From: Desulfobacteraceae bacterium
GTDB taxonomy: Bacteria > Desulfobacterota > Syntrophobacteria > BM002
Assembly (NCBI GenBank): GCA_002899795.1
Contig: PPDG01000172.1
Span: 1-7,233 of the forward strand
Length of the DNA stretch: 7,233 nt
Reading direction: 5' to 3'
Part shown: positions 1-5,981 of the stretch, piece by piece
How positions within the stretch are numbered: position 1 is the stretch's first letter
How the letters are laid out: each line of letters starts with the position of its first letter
Notes under the pieces: model-generated
What the model saw: the letters and a program-made list of their open reading frames with translations, nothing else
Told to the model about the DNA's origin: nothing
Database searches by the model: none
Position numbers and translations under genes: made by a program

Positions 1-11
1 GTATTTATACT

Positions 12-3000
12 CTATTTAGCCACAGCCAGATTTCTTTTGGGGGGAGTTTTTGGAGCAAGTTGAAAAGAGTTGGCGATCTGCCTGACCCGTGGATCGTTAT
101 CGTGCGCATAGTTGGCCAGCACCTCAGCCACCCGCGGGTGATTAATTTGTGCCAGAGCCAAGGCTGCTGTGGCGCGAATGTCAGCGCTGTGTCGCTGGCG
201 CCGCAGGAAACCCTTGGACGCCAGGAGTTTGGCCAGAGGCTCAATGCTGGCAGAATTGGCCATCATTCCTAAAGATTGACAGCAGGCCACAACCACCTCC
301 TCATTCTTGGCTGCCTGCATTATGGAGACGATCTTTTCATTGGCTGCCGGCGGTCTGAGCTTCCCCAGGAGCTTGATGGTAGCAACTGCCACATGTACCT
401 TCTCATTCTCAGTTTGCTCCAAAAGAAGTTTTCCAACCTGATCTTGGTCTAGCCGTTCTGCGAGTTGAAGAGCCGCCTGGTGTACCTGCTCATTGTCATC
501 CGCGAGGGCATAGGCGAGTTCTGTTTTTAGGTCACTGGTGATAGTATCAATGACCTCAAGCATACGTATCCGTTCAGCGGGAGTAGTATGGAGAGCCAAT
601 TCACGTTTCACCAGTTTGGCCGCTAGCACTCCATGCTCTGCTAAGAGGGCGGCAGCCATCTGCCTTACCCTGAAATCTTCTTCATTCTTAATGATGCTGA
701 CGAGCAGAGGCAGGGCCACCACTCTCAGGTTGCCGAGCAATTTAGCCGCATCTTGCCGCCGAGAAAGTTCTTTGGAGCGAAAATCCTCAAGAACGAGCTG
801 TTGAGCCTTGGGTTCCAGGGGTTTGAGGAGGATTTTTTGCAACAAATTGGCCTGCTCACCTTTGGCCTCGACAAGCTCTCGCTGTCGACGGTGGAGGTGC
901 AGAAAAATCTGGCTGGCTGTAGGATATTCACCAAATTGGAGTAGGATTGTGGATAGACGGTGCAGGAGGTTGGCCAACTCTCTGAGGATGATAGGATCAT
1001 TTTCTTTCGCAAAGACAATGAGTAGTGGTCCAGTGATTAATTTGGCCAACTGATTCTGCAAGCCTAGGTTCAATCCTTCCAACATGCCATGGAAACGATT
1101 GACCACCTTTTGGCGCGTCTGCAGGGGACCTCGTAAAAACTGTTGCAGGAGACTATTGACTATCTTCTTGATGTGATCATCGTCTCCCTTCAGCAAGAGA
1201 TCACTCAGTCGCACCGGCATTTTTCCTGCGAGGGCGTCGAGTGTCTCTACCGGTTCTACTTCTGTCGGTTGTACCTCTGTTACTACCTTGGCTGTTCTCT
1301 TAACAATACGGGTCTCGGTGGGTGTCAACCTGGTTGCTGCAACCCTGGCTTCATATAACCGCTGGTCGAAAAGAATGGACGAAAATCCCTGCTCTCTGCC
1401 CAAACGCTTCCAGTAGGCGCCATCAAGGTCTTGGGCAGGAAGTTCAGCCAGTGAGCCAATAAACCCTTGCAGTTCCTCTGCAGAAACCTTGGCCAGAAAG
1501 GTGAGGCTGGTAAGAGCGAGAGAGTTCAGGAATTTCAGAAAGGACTGAGCCAGGGTCTCAAACTCGGAGATATCAATTCTTTCCCCGTTCACCAAGAGGG
1601 CAGTGGAGACCCGCGCCAAGGTGAGAGCAGGTTTCCTCTCCAGTATACGCTGGAGGGACTGCAGGAGTTGTCCGATAGCAGCGGTGATAGCTTTACTCTT
1701 CAGGGGATAGAGCTTGATGCTCCTGGCGGCATTAAGAAGGCTGCGTAAGACTTCGGGCAAATCTTTGAGGTCTGCTGCATCCAGTCCTTGTTCGGCATCT
1801 TCAAGCTGGGCTGAGATCTCTGCTGTGGTTATAGCAGCCTCTTCAGCAACTGCTTGATCAGTATGAACTTCACTTTCTGAATCCGCGATCACGGTATAGC
1901 GAACTTGGCTCAAATCAATATGGACAAGGCGCTGTTCACCTGAGAAGCGCTGCCAGAATTGTTGGTCAATCATGTCTGCTTTGACTCGACCAAATGCTTC
2001 CAACAGGACTTGCAACTCCTCTTCGGTGAGGCCTCTTTTGAAGGTGATGCCTTTGAGTTCCAACCGACTCATGAATTTCAGGAAAGATTCGGCGAAGTAT
2101 TTAAACTCGGAGACATCTATTCTTTGACCGTTGACGATAAGCGCCTGCTTTATGCCAAAAAACGAGAGGAGTTCATTCTTGGCCAAAAACTTGTCGATCA
2201 CCTCTTTCATCTGGCGGTTGGCGGTTACGATCGCTTTGCTGCCAGGGGGGTAAAGCTTTATATTGCGCACCACCACCAGCAGAGAACGAAGTATAGTGGA
2301 GATGAGAGGCAGGCTTTCTTGGTCCAGTGGGCTGGCCTCCGGTGCAGCTTCGGCCGATCTCTCTGCGGTATAGTAAACTGCCTCTGCAGAGTTGAATATT
2401 TTGTTGCTGGATGCTGCCCGGACTTTTTCATAATTGCCCGCCTTTTCCAGGTTGGTGGAGCGCTTGAAGTGGTACGCTAATGTAGCTGCAGAAGGAACGA
2501 GACGTTGTTCGTAGAGGACTTCCTGGTAGTTGCCGACATGCTCATGCAACTCCTGTCTCCGATCCTCGTCGATGGTTCCATAGGTGATGTCCAGAACCCG
2601 TTTGCTCAGGAAGCTGATGACCTCATCATTCAATTGAAATTCTGAACTCACTAACCCCTGGGCCACAGCCTGATCAATAAACTCCAGGACCCTAGCCTCT
2701 CGTTCCTCGGAGCTGCCGGAGAGCATACTCAAGGAGACATTTTCTCCAAATGTAGAGGCCTGGTCGAGTAACCGCCTGTTTTCTTCATCGAGGGCAGCAA
2801 TTTTCTGCTGTACAATCTCTTCCAGGGATTTGGGAAGATAGCCTTCCTCCAGAGGTTCGGCTATCCACTGGTTGCCCACCAGGGTTATTTTCCTGTCCTG
2901 GACCAGTTTGCGCACAATTTCGTTGAGGAAAAGAGGGTTTCCCTGGGTTGTCTGGGCCAGGTTCGTCTCATAGTTCTCTGGCAACTTCAATTCGGGGAAG

Positions 3001-4292
3001 ATTGCTTGCAAGTGATCAGCAATATTTGCGGCAGTGAGCGGTGTAAGGCTGACTTTGTGGATGTCCAATTCTTTACAGTGAGTACCATAGAATCGCTCCA
3101 GAGGGGCGGGTTGGCCATCTCCTCCATCCTGACGGGCATCTGTGGCAGTAGCGCAAATGAGTATAGGAAAGCTCCGGTCAAGAATAAGCCGCCTCAGGAG
3201 GAGTAAGGTGGCCTCATCCACCAGGTCGAGGTCATCGATTAACAAGATGAGGGGACGTGAATCGAGAACCTTGGGGATGAAATGTACGAGGGTGGTGAAG
3301 AGTCCCTCGCGCTGTGTTTTTTCATCGTCCTTGCTGTAGTCGTCTGTCTCTCCCAATTGCGGTAGTACGTACGAAAGGTAGAAGATTTCCTTCGGTTTCA
3401 GGGTCTCCAGGAGATCCACGCCTTTTTCGGTTTTTTGATTCAGAACGTCTATCAAAATGCTGGTGGTGAGGTAGTAAGGACGAAAAAGCTCCTGGGGATT
3501 TCCCTTCACCGTGATCTGCCAATTGTCGTTCTTGGAGAGATTTTTTTGGACAGCCTCTAGAAACTCACTTTTACCCATACCTGCGGCGCCTTCAACAATG
3601 AGGAACTGACTTTGACGTTCATCGAATTTCTCAAGGGCCGTGGCCACATGTTTGAGGTGAAGTTCTCGGCCGGAGATTTTTGCCTTCTCAAGCTGATGCA
3701 GGGCTGTTTTGGCAAATACCTGCTGAGGCGAGAAATCGCCGGCGCTGGCCAATTGATCGCGTCCTGCTTGTTTGGCGTAGTAGAGAGCGGTATCAGCGGT
3801 GCGAATGAGATCTTTGCCGGCCTGGGCATCGTGAGGAGCAGAAGCGATCCCTATGCTCAGGGTGATGGAAAATTCACCTTCTGTCTCCTGGAGCAATACG
3901 GGTTTTGTGTGGACCAACTCCAGGAGTCTTTCGCCCACTTGCTTGGCCCCCTGCTTATCCACCTGGGGCAGGAGTATGATGAATTCATCTCCCGCATAGC
4001 GAATGGGGTGGCCGCTGTCTCCGGCCGCCTCTCTGAGCAAACTGGCCACCCAGACGAGGGCCTGATCACCGGCTTCGTGGCCGTAGGTATCGTTGATTTG
4101 CTTGAAATGGTCTACGTCCATCATGAGCAAAGACACCGGATGGTTTTCGATGGAGTCCCACGGGACTTTATATTGCAGGTAGTTCAGGAGAAAACGGCGG
4201 TTGTAGATACCGGTGAGCTCGTCTGCAAATATCAGGCGTGAGGGATCTTTGCCCACGTTCTGGAGAAAATGAAGAAGATCTTCGTATGCCAT
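12..4292 (-). CDS. Large GGDEF - STAND/AAA_16 ATPase - duplicated domain - HEAT-repeat signalling protein (putative diguanylate cyclase)
   Basis: A 1426-residue soluble protein with no signal peptide or membrane segment visible. Residues ~18-185 form a GGDEF domain: DELTGIYNRR, metal-site D59 in MMDVDHFK, N67 and D76 in the substrate-binding region, signature AGDEF at 100-104, and the closing ALYYAKQAGRD. The RxxD inhibitory motif expected just before the signature is absent (GDSG). Residues ~205-465 are a P-loop ATPase: Walker A GAAGMGKS at 235-242, Walker B LILLIDDLD at 348-356, and TQGNPLFLNEIVRKL at 449-463, typical of AAA_16/STAND ATPases. A probable winged-helix and helical stretch follows to ~645. 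An unnamed domain occurs twice (~661-800 and ~843-985), then a charged linker (~986-1023), a helical region, and HEAT-like repeats from ~1165 to 1410. The ATG has a plausible GAGGGA ribosome site five bases upstream (4298-4303). It probably makes c-di-GMP under control of the ATPase and repeat region; the function is inferred, the domains are clear. Confidence 0.9.
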   Translation of the reverse strand: MAYEDLLHFLQNVGKDPSRLIFADELTGIYNRRFLLNYLQYKVPWDSIENHPVSLLMMDVDHFKQINDTYGHEAGDQALVWVASLLREAAGDSGHPIRYAGDEFIILLPQVDKQGAKQVGERLLELVHTKPVLLQETEGEFSITLSIGIASAPHDAQAGKDLIRTADTALYYAKQAGRDQLASAGDFSPQQVFAKTALHQLEKAKISGRELHLKHVATALEKFDERQSQFLIVEGAAGMGKSEFLEAVQKNLSKNDNWQITVKGNPQELFRPYYLTTSILIDVLNQKTEKGVDLLETLKPKEIFYLSYVLPQLGETDDYSKDDEKTQREGLFTTLVHFIPKVLDSRPLILLIDDLDLVDEATLLLLRRLILDRSFPILICATATDARQDGGDGQPAPLERFYGTHCKELDIHKVSLTPLTAANIADHLQAIFPELKLPENYETNLAQTTQGNPLFLNEIVRKLVQDRKITLVGNQWIAEPLEEGYLPKSLEEIVQQKIAALDEENRRLLDQASTFGENVSLSMLSGSSEEREARVLEFIDQAVAQGLVSSEFQLNDEVISFLSKRVLDITYGTIDEDRRQELHEHVGNYQEVLYEQRLVPSAATLAYHFKRSTNLEKAGNYEKVRAASSNKIFNSAEAVYYTAERSAEAAPEASPLDQESLPLISTILRSLLVVVRNIKLYPPGSKAIVTANRQMKEVIDKFLAKNELLSFFGIKQALIVNGQRIDVSEFKYFAESFLKFMSRLELKGITFKRGLTEEELQVLLEAFGRVKADMIDQQFWQRFSGEQRLVHIDLSQVRYTVIADSESEVHTDQAVAEEAAITTAEISAQLEDAEQGLDAADLKDLPEVLRSLLNAARSIKLYPLKSKAITAAIGQLLQSLQRILERKPALTLARVSTALLVNGERIDISEFETLAQSFLKFLNSLALTSLTFLAKVSAEELQGFIGSLAELPAQDLDGAYWKRLGREQGFSSILFDQRLYEARVAATRLTPTETRIVKRTAKVVTEVQPTEVEPVETLDALAGKMPVRLSDLLLKGDDDHIKKIVNSLLQQFLRGPLQTRQKVVNRFHGMLEGLNLGLQNQLAKLITGPLLIVFAKENDPIILRELANLLHRLSTILLQFGEYPTASQIFLHLHRRQRELVEAKGEQANLLQKILLKPLEPKAQQLVLEDFRSKELSRRQDAAKLLGNLRVVALPLLVSIIKNEEDFRVRQMAAALLAEHGVLAAKLVKRELALHTTPAERIRMLEVIDTITSDLKTELAYALADDNEQVHQAALQLAERLDQDQVGKLLLEQTENEKVHVAVATIKLLGKLRPPAANEKIVSIMQAAKNEEVVVACCQSLGMMANSASIEPLAKLLASKGFLRRQRHSADIRATAALALAQINHPRVAEVLANYAHDNDPRVRQIANSFQLAPKTPPKRNLAVAK
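63..800 (-). other. HEAT-like repeat region of the large signalling protein (residues ~1165-1410)
   Basis: The C-terminal ~245 residues consist of repeated amphipathic helix pairs of about 30-40 residues. Signatures include RRQDAAKLLGNLR, FRVRQMAAALLAEHG, VHVAVATIKLLGKL, VVVACCQSLGMMAN, IRATAALALAQI and PRVRQIANSF. Such spirals usually bind proteins or nucleic acids, so this is the likely sensing or partner-binding part. Exact repeat boundaries were not computed. Confidence 0.7.
1464..1751 (-). repeat. Intragenic protein-domain duplication, copy 2 (residues 848-943)
   Basis: Second copy of the unnamed domain, with IKLYPLKSKAI, ALLVNGERIDISEF, SFLKF and SAEELQ in the same order and spacing as copy 1. 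The PPGS turn of copy 1 is PLKS here. The copies are well diverged, so this is an old duplication rather than recent tandem copying. An acidic, Ala- and Glu-rich linker (residues ~801-842) separates them. Confidence 0.8.
2007..2294 (-). repeat. Intragenic protein-domain duplication, copy 1 (residues 667-762)
   Basis: Codes for the best-conserved core of the first copy of an unnamed domain in the GGDEF/ATPase protein. Landmarks are IKLYPPGSKAI, ALIVNGQRIDVSEF, SFLKF and TEEELQ. It aligns without gaps to residues 848-943, a constant offset of 181 residues, with about 44 of 96 positions identical by hand count. The full domain probably spans ~661-800. I do not recognise a named family; the pattern of a YPPGS-like motif followed by a VNG motif recalls domains seen in HEAT-repeat and other signalling proteins of related bacteria. 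Confidence 0.8.
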
Positions 4293-4344
4293 ACGAGTCC
4301 CTCGCGCCTTGCAGTGGAGGCGTGAAGCTTATCCGGGTTATCGA

Positions 4345-4370
4345 TCACGGCCCGCAGAGGCTCGCCGTGA
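4345..4370 (-). promoter_or_regulatory. Perfect 7-bp stem-loop in the leader of the GGDEF/ATPase gene
   Basis: The arms TCACGGC (4345-4351) and GCCGTGA (4364-4370) are perfectly complementary around a 12-base loop. They lie 53-78 bases upstream of the start codon and would fold in the 5' leader RNA if transcription begins further upstream. It could be an operator, an RNA structure or chance. No following U-tract makes it a terminator, and no known riboswitch was recognised. Confidence 0.3.
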
Positions 4371-4509
4371 ATAGTAGTGAGAAGGTTGTGACCTCAACCA
4401 CAGTCCACCTCGAGCCTCTCCCAATAAAGCTGTATCCTGTTACACAGTAGAGAAACTGCTTTTCAGGCCATCCGTAGCTAGATGCAAGCCATATGCCAAT
4501 GGGGGGGCA

Positions 4510-4537
4510 GCCCGAAGGGTGGGAGTCCGAAGGACAA
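4510..4537. repeat. 28-bp palindrome-bearing direct repeat, copy 1
   Basis: Identical over 28 bases to 4549-4576. It contains two mini-hairpins, CCC-GAA-GGG (4511-4519) and GTCC-GAA-GGAC (4525-4535), both with a GAA loop on the plus strand and TTC on the minus. A run of seven G just upstream (4501-4507) can also pair with the first CCC. It resembles extragenic palindromic repeats; the family is not identified. Confidence 0.8.
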
Positions 4538-4548
4538 ACCGGGAACCC

Positions 4549-4576
4549 GCCCGAAGGGTGGGAGTCCGAAGGACAA
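4549..4576. repeat. 28-bp palindrome-bearing direct repeat, copy 2
   Basis: Exact second copy, 39 bases after the first. Here the first hairpin extends to seven pairs, CCCGCCC-GAA-GGGTGGG (4546-4562), with one G-T wobble. The 11-base spacer overlaps another small palindrome, CGGGAACCCG (4540-4549), so the whole 4501-4576 stretch is a chain of potential hairpins. Confidence 0.8.
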
Positions 4577-4592
4577 TTTCGAATTTGAAACG

Positions 4593-4678
4593 ATGGAGTA
4601 CTGGAGTACTGAAGTGTTGGCAAAAGCGAAAGACCGCATTTAACTTGAATTGGTCCTTTCATTACTCCACCACTCCAT
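4593..4678. repeat. 86-bp imperfect inverted repeat built from 8-bp units (MITE/REP-like)
   Basis: The left arm 4593-4613 is complementary to the right arm 4658-4678 at 18 of 21 positions. The left arm is a tandem of TGGAGTAC (4594-4601, 4602-4609, then a diverged third unit). The right side is a tandem of ACTCCAYC-type units running on to about 4685. An inner pair (AAAGACC near 4629-4635 with GGTCCTTT at 4652-4659) extends the stem with a bulge. It has no coding capacity. It looks like a dispersed non-autonomous palindromic element; similar ACTCCA-rich spacers are, from memory, common in deltaproteobacterial genomes. Confidence 0.6.
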
Positions 4679-4741
4679 CACTCCAGCAGACTGCCGCAAG
4701 GGGGAAAGAGTATGGAAGTCCGCTCAGGGGGCAGTCCTAAG

Positions 4742-4760
4742 CCGGGTCCTTTGGGTCCGG
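4742..4760 (-). terminator. Hairpin just after the ykgJ-like stop, possible weak terminator
   Basis: A 19-bp near-palindrome begins five bases after the stop codon at 4766. On the plus strand it forms eight pairs, CCGGGTCC-TTT-GGGTCCGG, with two G-T wobbles. On the minus (transcribed) strand those become two mismatches. No U-tract follows on the minus strand, so intrinsic termination would be weak; it may only protect the mRNA end. Confidence 0.3.
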
Positions 4761-4765
4761 ATTCT

Positions 4766-5704
4766 TTACTGGTCTGAAACCAGGTGATATACACCATTTT
4801 CATCCTTTTCGACCTTCATCCCATAGGCACGAACGATCTCTACCAGTGGTCGACCCAGCAGAAAGTTCAGTTCTTCGTCCTCACGATTGAGTTTTTGTGT
4901 GACAAAAGCACGGATGGCAGTATCCTGGCGGAGTAGGTCCAGCACCTCATCCAAAACTGCCAAATCTCCGGTATCGTGTAACCGGGTAAAGGCTGCATCT
5001 AATTTTCTGGGATCGCAGCGCTCGTCATGGACTTCCAACATTTCTAGCAAATCCTGGTCCTCCTTGATGAGGTGACGCCTGGTGAGTTTTTCTTGTTGCC
5101 AGAGTTTCTCTAGGCCTTCAGGGGCCCAACATGCCTGAACGCGACATTGAAGGGGACGGTTATCATAAATGGTACAGCCTCTCTGGTTTTTTCCATAATA
5201 GATACAGTGGTGCTTCTCCTGATGTTGCTTGATCTTGATCAGTTCACTGGGAAGGGCGCCGAGACGCCCGTCGATATTAAATTTGACAGGTTCACCGCGC
5301 CTGAGGGTGTAGATCTGCCGGGCTGATAGTACGCCCCGACTCAGAAGTTCTGCATCTTCCGGGTGCAGGGATGGGCTTCCCAGGTGACAACAGTCCCCGC
5401 AACGTAAGCAGTATGGCCGAGTACCGTAGGTGATCTGGAGCAGTCGTTCCATGAGTTCTTGCCATTTCTGACTCCGAACCGCTGGCTTCAGTTCCTCCCA
5501 GGTGTTGTTCAATTCTCGATAGCAAGTATCCTGCTTTATCAGGGTTATGACCTGATCATAGTGGTCTTCCACATGTAGTTTTGCCAAAATCTGCCGCAGT
5601 GCCAGACGCATTCCAGCTACAAATTCTTTGCGCTTGCCGGAGTGAAACAGGTCACGCAATTCAGCTGCATCAAGTTGAATAGAGTGCTTCGAATTCTGCT
5701 TCAT
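4766..5704 (-). CDS. YkgJ-family cysteine-cluster protein (putative Zn/Fe-binding), 312 residues
   Basis: The centre of the protein carries the family hallmark CLRCGDCC (C99, C102, C105, C106), followed by C167, C177 in GCTIYDNRPLQCR, C187 and C192. This spacing is the CxxCxxCC pattern of the YkgJ family, thought to coordinate zinc or an iron-sulphur cluster; no reaction is established. The core (~95-195) is flanked by a charged helical N-terminal part (1-95) and a helical C-terminal part (~196-312) ending in EIVRAYGMKVEKDENGVYHL. No signal peptide or membrane segment is seen, so it is probably cytoplasmic. The ATG at 5704 gives the longest frame, but no strong ribosome site precedes it; an internal Met at residue 32 is a weaker alternative that would leave the cysteine core intact. 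It lies 277 bp after recG and 473 bp before the GGDEF/ATPase gene. Confidence 0.85.
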   Translation of the reverse strand: MKQNSKHSIQLDAAELRDLFHSGKRKEFVAGMRLALRQILAKLHVEDHYDQVITLIKQDTCYRELNNTWEELKPAVRSQKWQELMERLLQITYGTRPYCLRCGDCCHLGSPSLHPEDAELLSRGVLSARQIYTLRRGEPVKFNIDGRLGALPSELIKIKQHQEKHHCIYYGKNQRGCTIYDNRPLQCRVQACWAPEGLEKLWQQEKLTRRHLIKEDQDLLEMLEVHDERCDPRKLDAAFTRLHDTGDLAVLDEVLDLLRQDTAIRAFVTQKLNREDEELNFLLGRPLVEIVRAYGMKVEKDENGVYHLVSDQ

Positions 5705-5809
5705 TATGCAAAGCTTCTTTGAGGGATAAGGTTCAGTTTATGTCAAGCAAAGAAGGTGCGGGCTCTCCAAATGTAACCCATGGGTACGGTCGGAGCAATG
5801 TCAACGCTG

Positions 5810-5851
5810 ACGCAAAGCGCAAAGCGCATAGAGCATAGCGCAAAGCGAAAA
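5810..5851. repeat. Six tandem 7-bp units, consensus GCGCAWA
   Basis: Six heptads in register: ACGCAAA, GCGCAAA, GCGCATA, GAGCATA, GCGCAAA and GCGAAAA. They sit in the left half of the larger inverted repeat, about 105 bp upstream of the ykgJ-like start codon. Such short arrays change copy number easily by slippage. Confidence 0.8.
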
Positions 5852-5922
5852 TGATAGTAAACCGTAAATGGCAAACGATGAAACATTACAGAGTCATTGT
5901 CAGATCCGTTTGCCGTTAATGG

Positions 5923-5935
5923 AAGCGCTGCGCTT
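5923..5935 (-). terminator. Small perfect palindrome downstream of recG
   Basis: AAGCGC-T-GCGCTT folds as a five-pair stem with a three-base loop, 46-59 bases after the recG stop. The minus strand has no U-rich tract after it, so it is at most a weak transcript-end structure. It also belongs to the larger inverted repeat. Confidence 0.2.
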
Positions 5936-5981
5936 GGCGTTCTTTCCTTTGTGCTCCGCGGGGTTGACTCGGCTCAGGCAG

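Larger units (their letters stand above)
4293..4765. other. 473-bp intergenic region rich in small palindromes, no gene seen
   Basis: This gap separates the ykgJ-like stop from the GGDEF/ATPase start. From high to low coordinates it holds a hairpin next to the stop, a 7-bp inverted repeat (4689-4695 with 4730-4736), an 86-bp imperfect inverted repeat, a pair of 28-bp direct repeats, and the leader stem-loop. The only notable minus-strand open frame (4662-4345) translates the repeats themselves into Pro/Ser-rich peptide and shows no domain, so it is not called as a gene. In 4371-4500 I see nothing convincing. Confidence 0.7.
5793..5975. repeat. ~183-bp nested imperfect inverted repeat between recG and the ykgJ-like gene (MITE-like)
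   Basis: Two nested arm pairs share nearly the same centre. The outer arms 5793-5805 and 5963-5975 are complementary at 10 of 13 positions, including GTCAAC/GTTGAC and GAGC/GCTC at equal spacing. The inner arms 5862-5877 and 5907-5922 match at 13 of 16, including perfect GGCAAACG/CGTTTGCC. Between them the left side has the GCGCAAA heptads and the right side a shorter GCGCTGCGCTT-type stretch. The element ends six bases from the recG stop. No open frame of interest lies inside. It is probably a non-autonomous mobile or extragenic palindromic element. Confidence 0.5.

Noticed and set aside
3612..4241. A 209-codon plus-strand open frame opposite the GGDEF domain
   Set aside because: It is antisense to clearly conserved codons, its translation shows no domain, and it is explained by codon bias of the real gene. 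The same holds for the 173-codon frame at 1959-2480.
4371..4397. Possible sigma-70 promoter for the GGDEF/ATPase gene (TTGAGG, 15 bases, TACTAT)
   Set aside because: Both hexamers match only four of six positions and the spacing is short.
4510..4576. Possible CRISPR array from the 28-bp repeat pair
   Set aside because: There are only two copies with an 11-base spacer, no cas genes nearby, and the repeat is made of short hairpins.
4345..4662. A 105-codon minus-strand open frame in the gap
   Set aside because: It translates the palindromic repeats into low-complexity Pro/Ser peptide (CPSDSHPSG twice) with no family resemblance.
5746..5761. Sigma-54-like promoter upstream of the ykgJ-like gene (CCGCAC-N5-TTGCT)
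   Set aside because: The -12 GC is present, but the essential GG of the -24 element is CG, so it is only a partial match.
5776..5785. Perfect 10-bp palindrome ACCCATGGGT upstream of the ykgJ-like gene
   Set aside because: It does not extend beyond ten bases and matches no operator I know; chance is likely.
5741..5804. Two perfect TTGACA -35 hexamers on the minus strand (5741-5746 and 5799-5804)
   Set aside because: Neither has a convincing -10 hexamer at 16-18 bases, so no promoter can be placed.
5808..5850. Possible c-di-GMP (GEMM) riboswitch because of ACGCAAAGC
   Set aside because: The resemblance is limited to that short string, which belongs to the heptad array; the paired elements of the riboswitch are missing.
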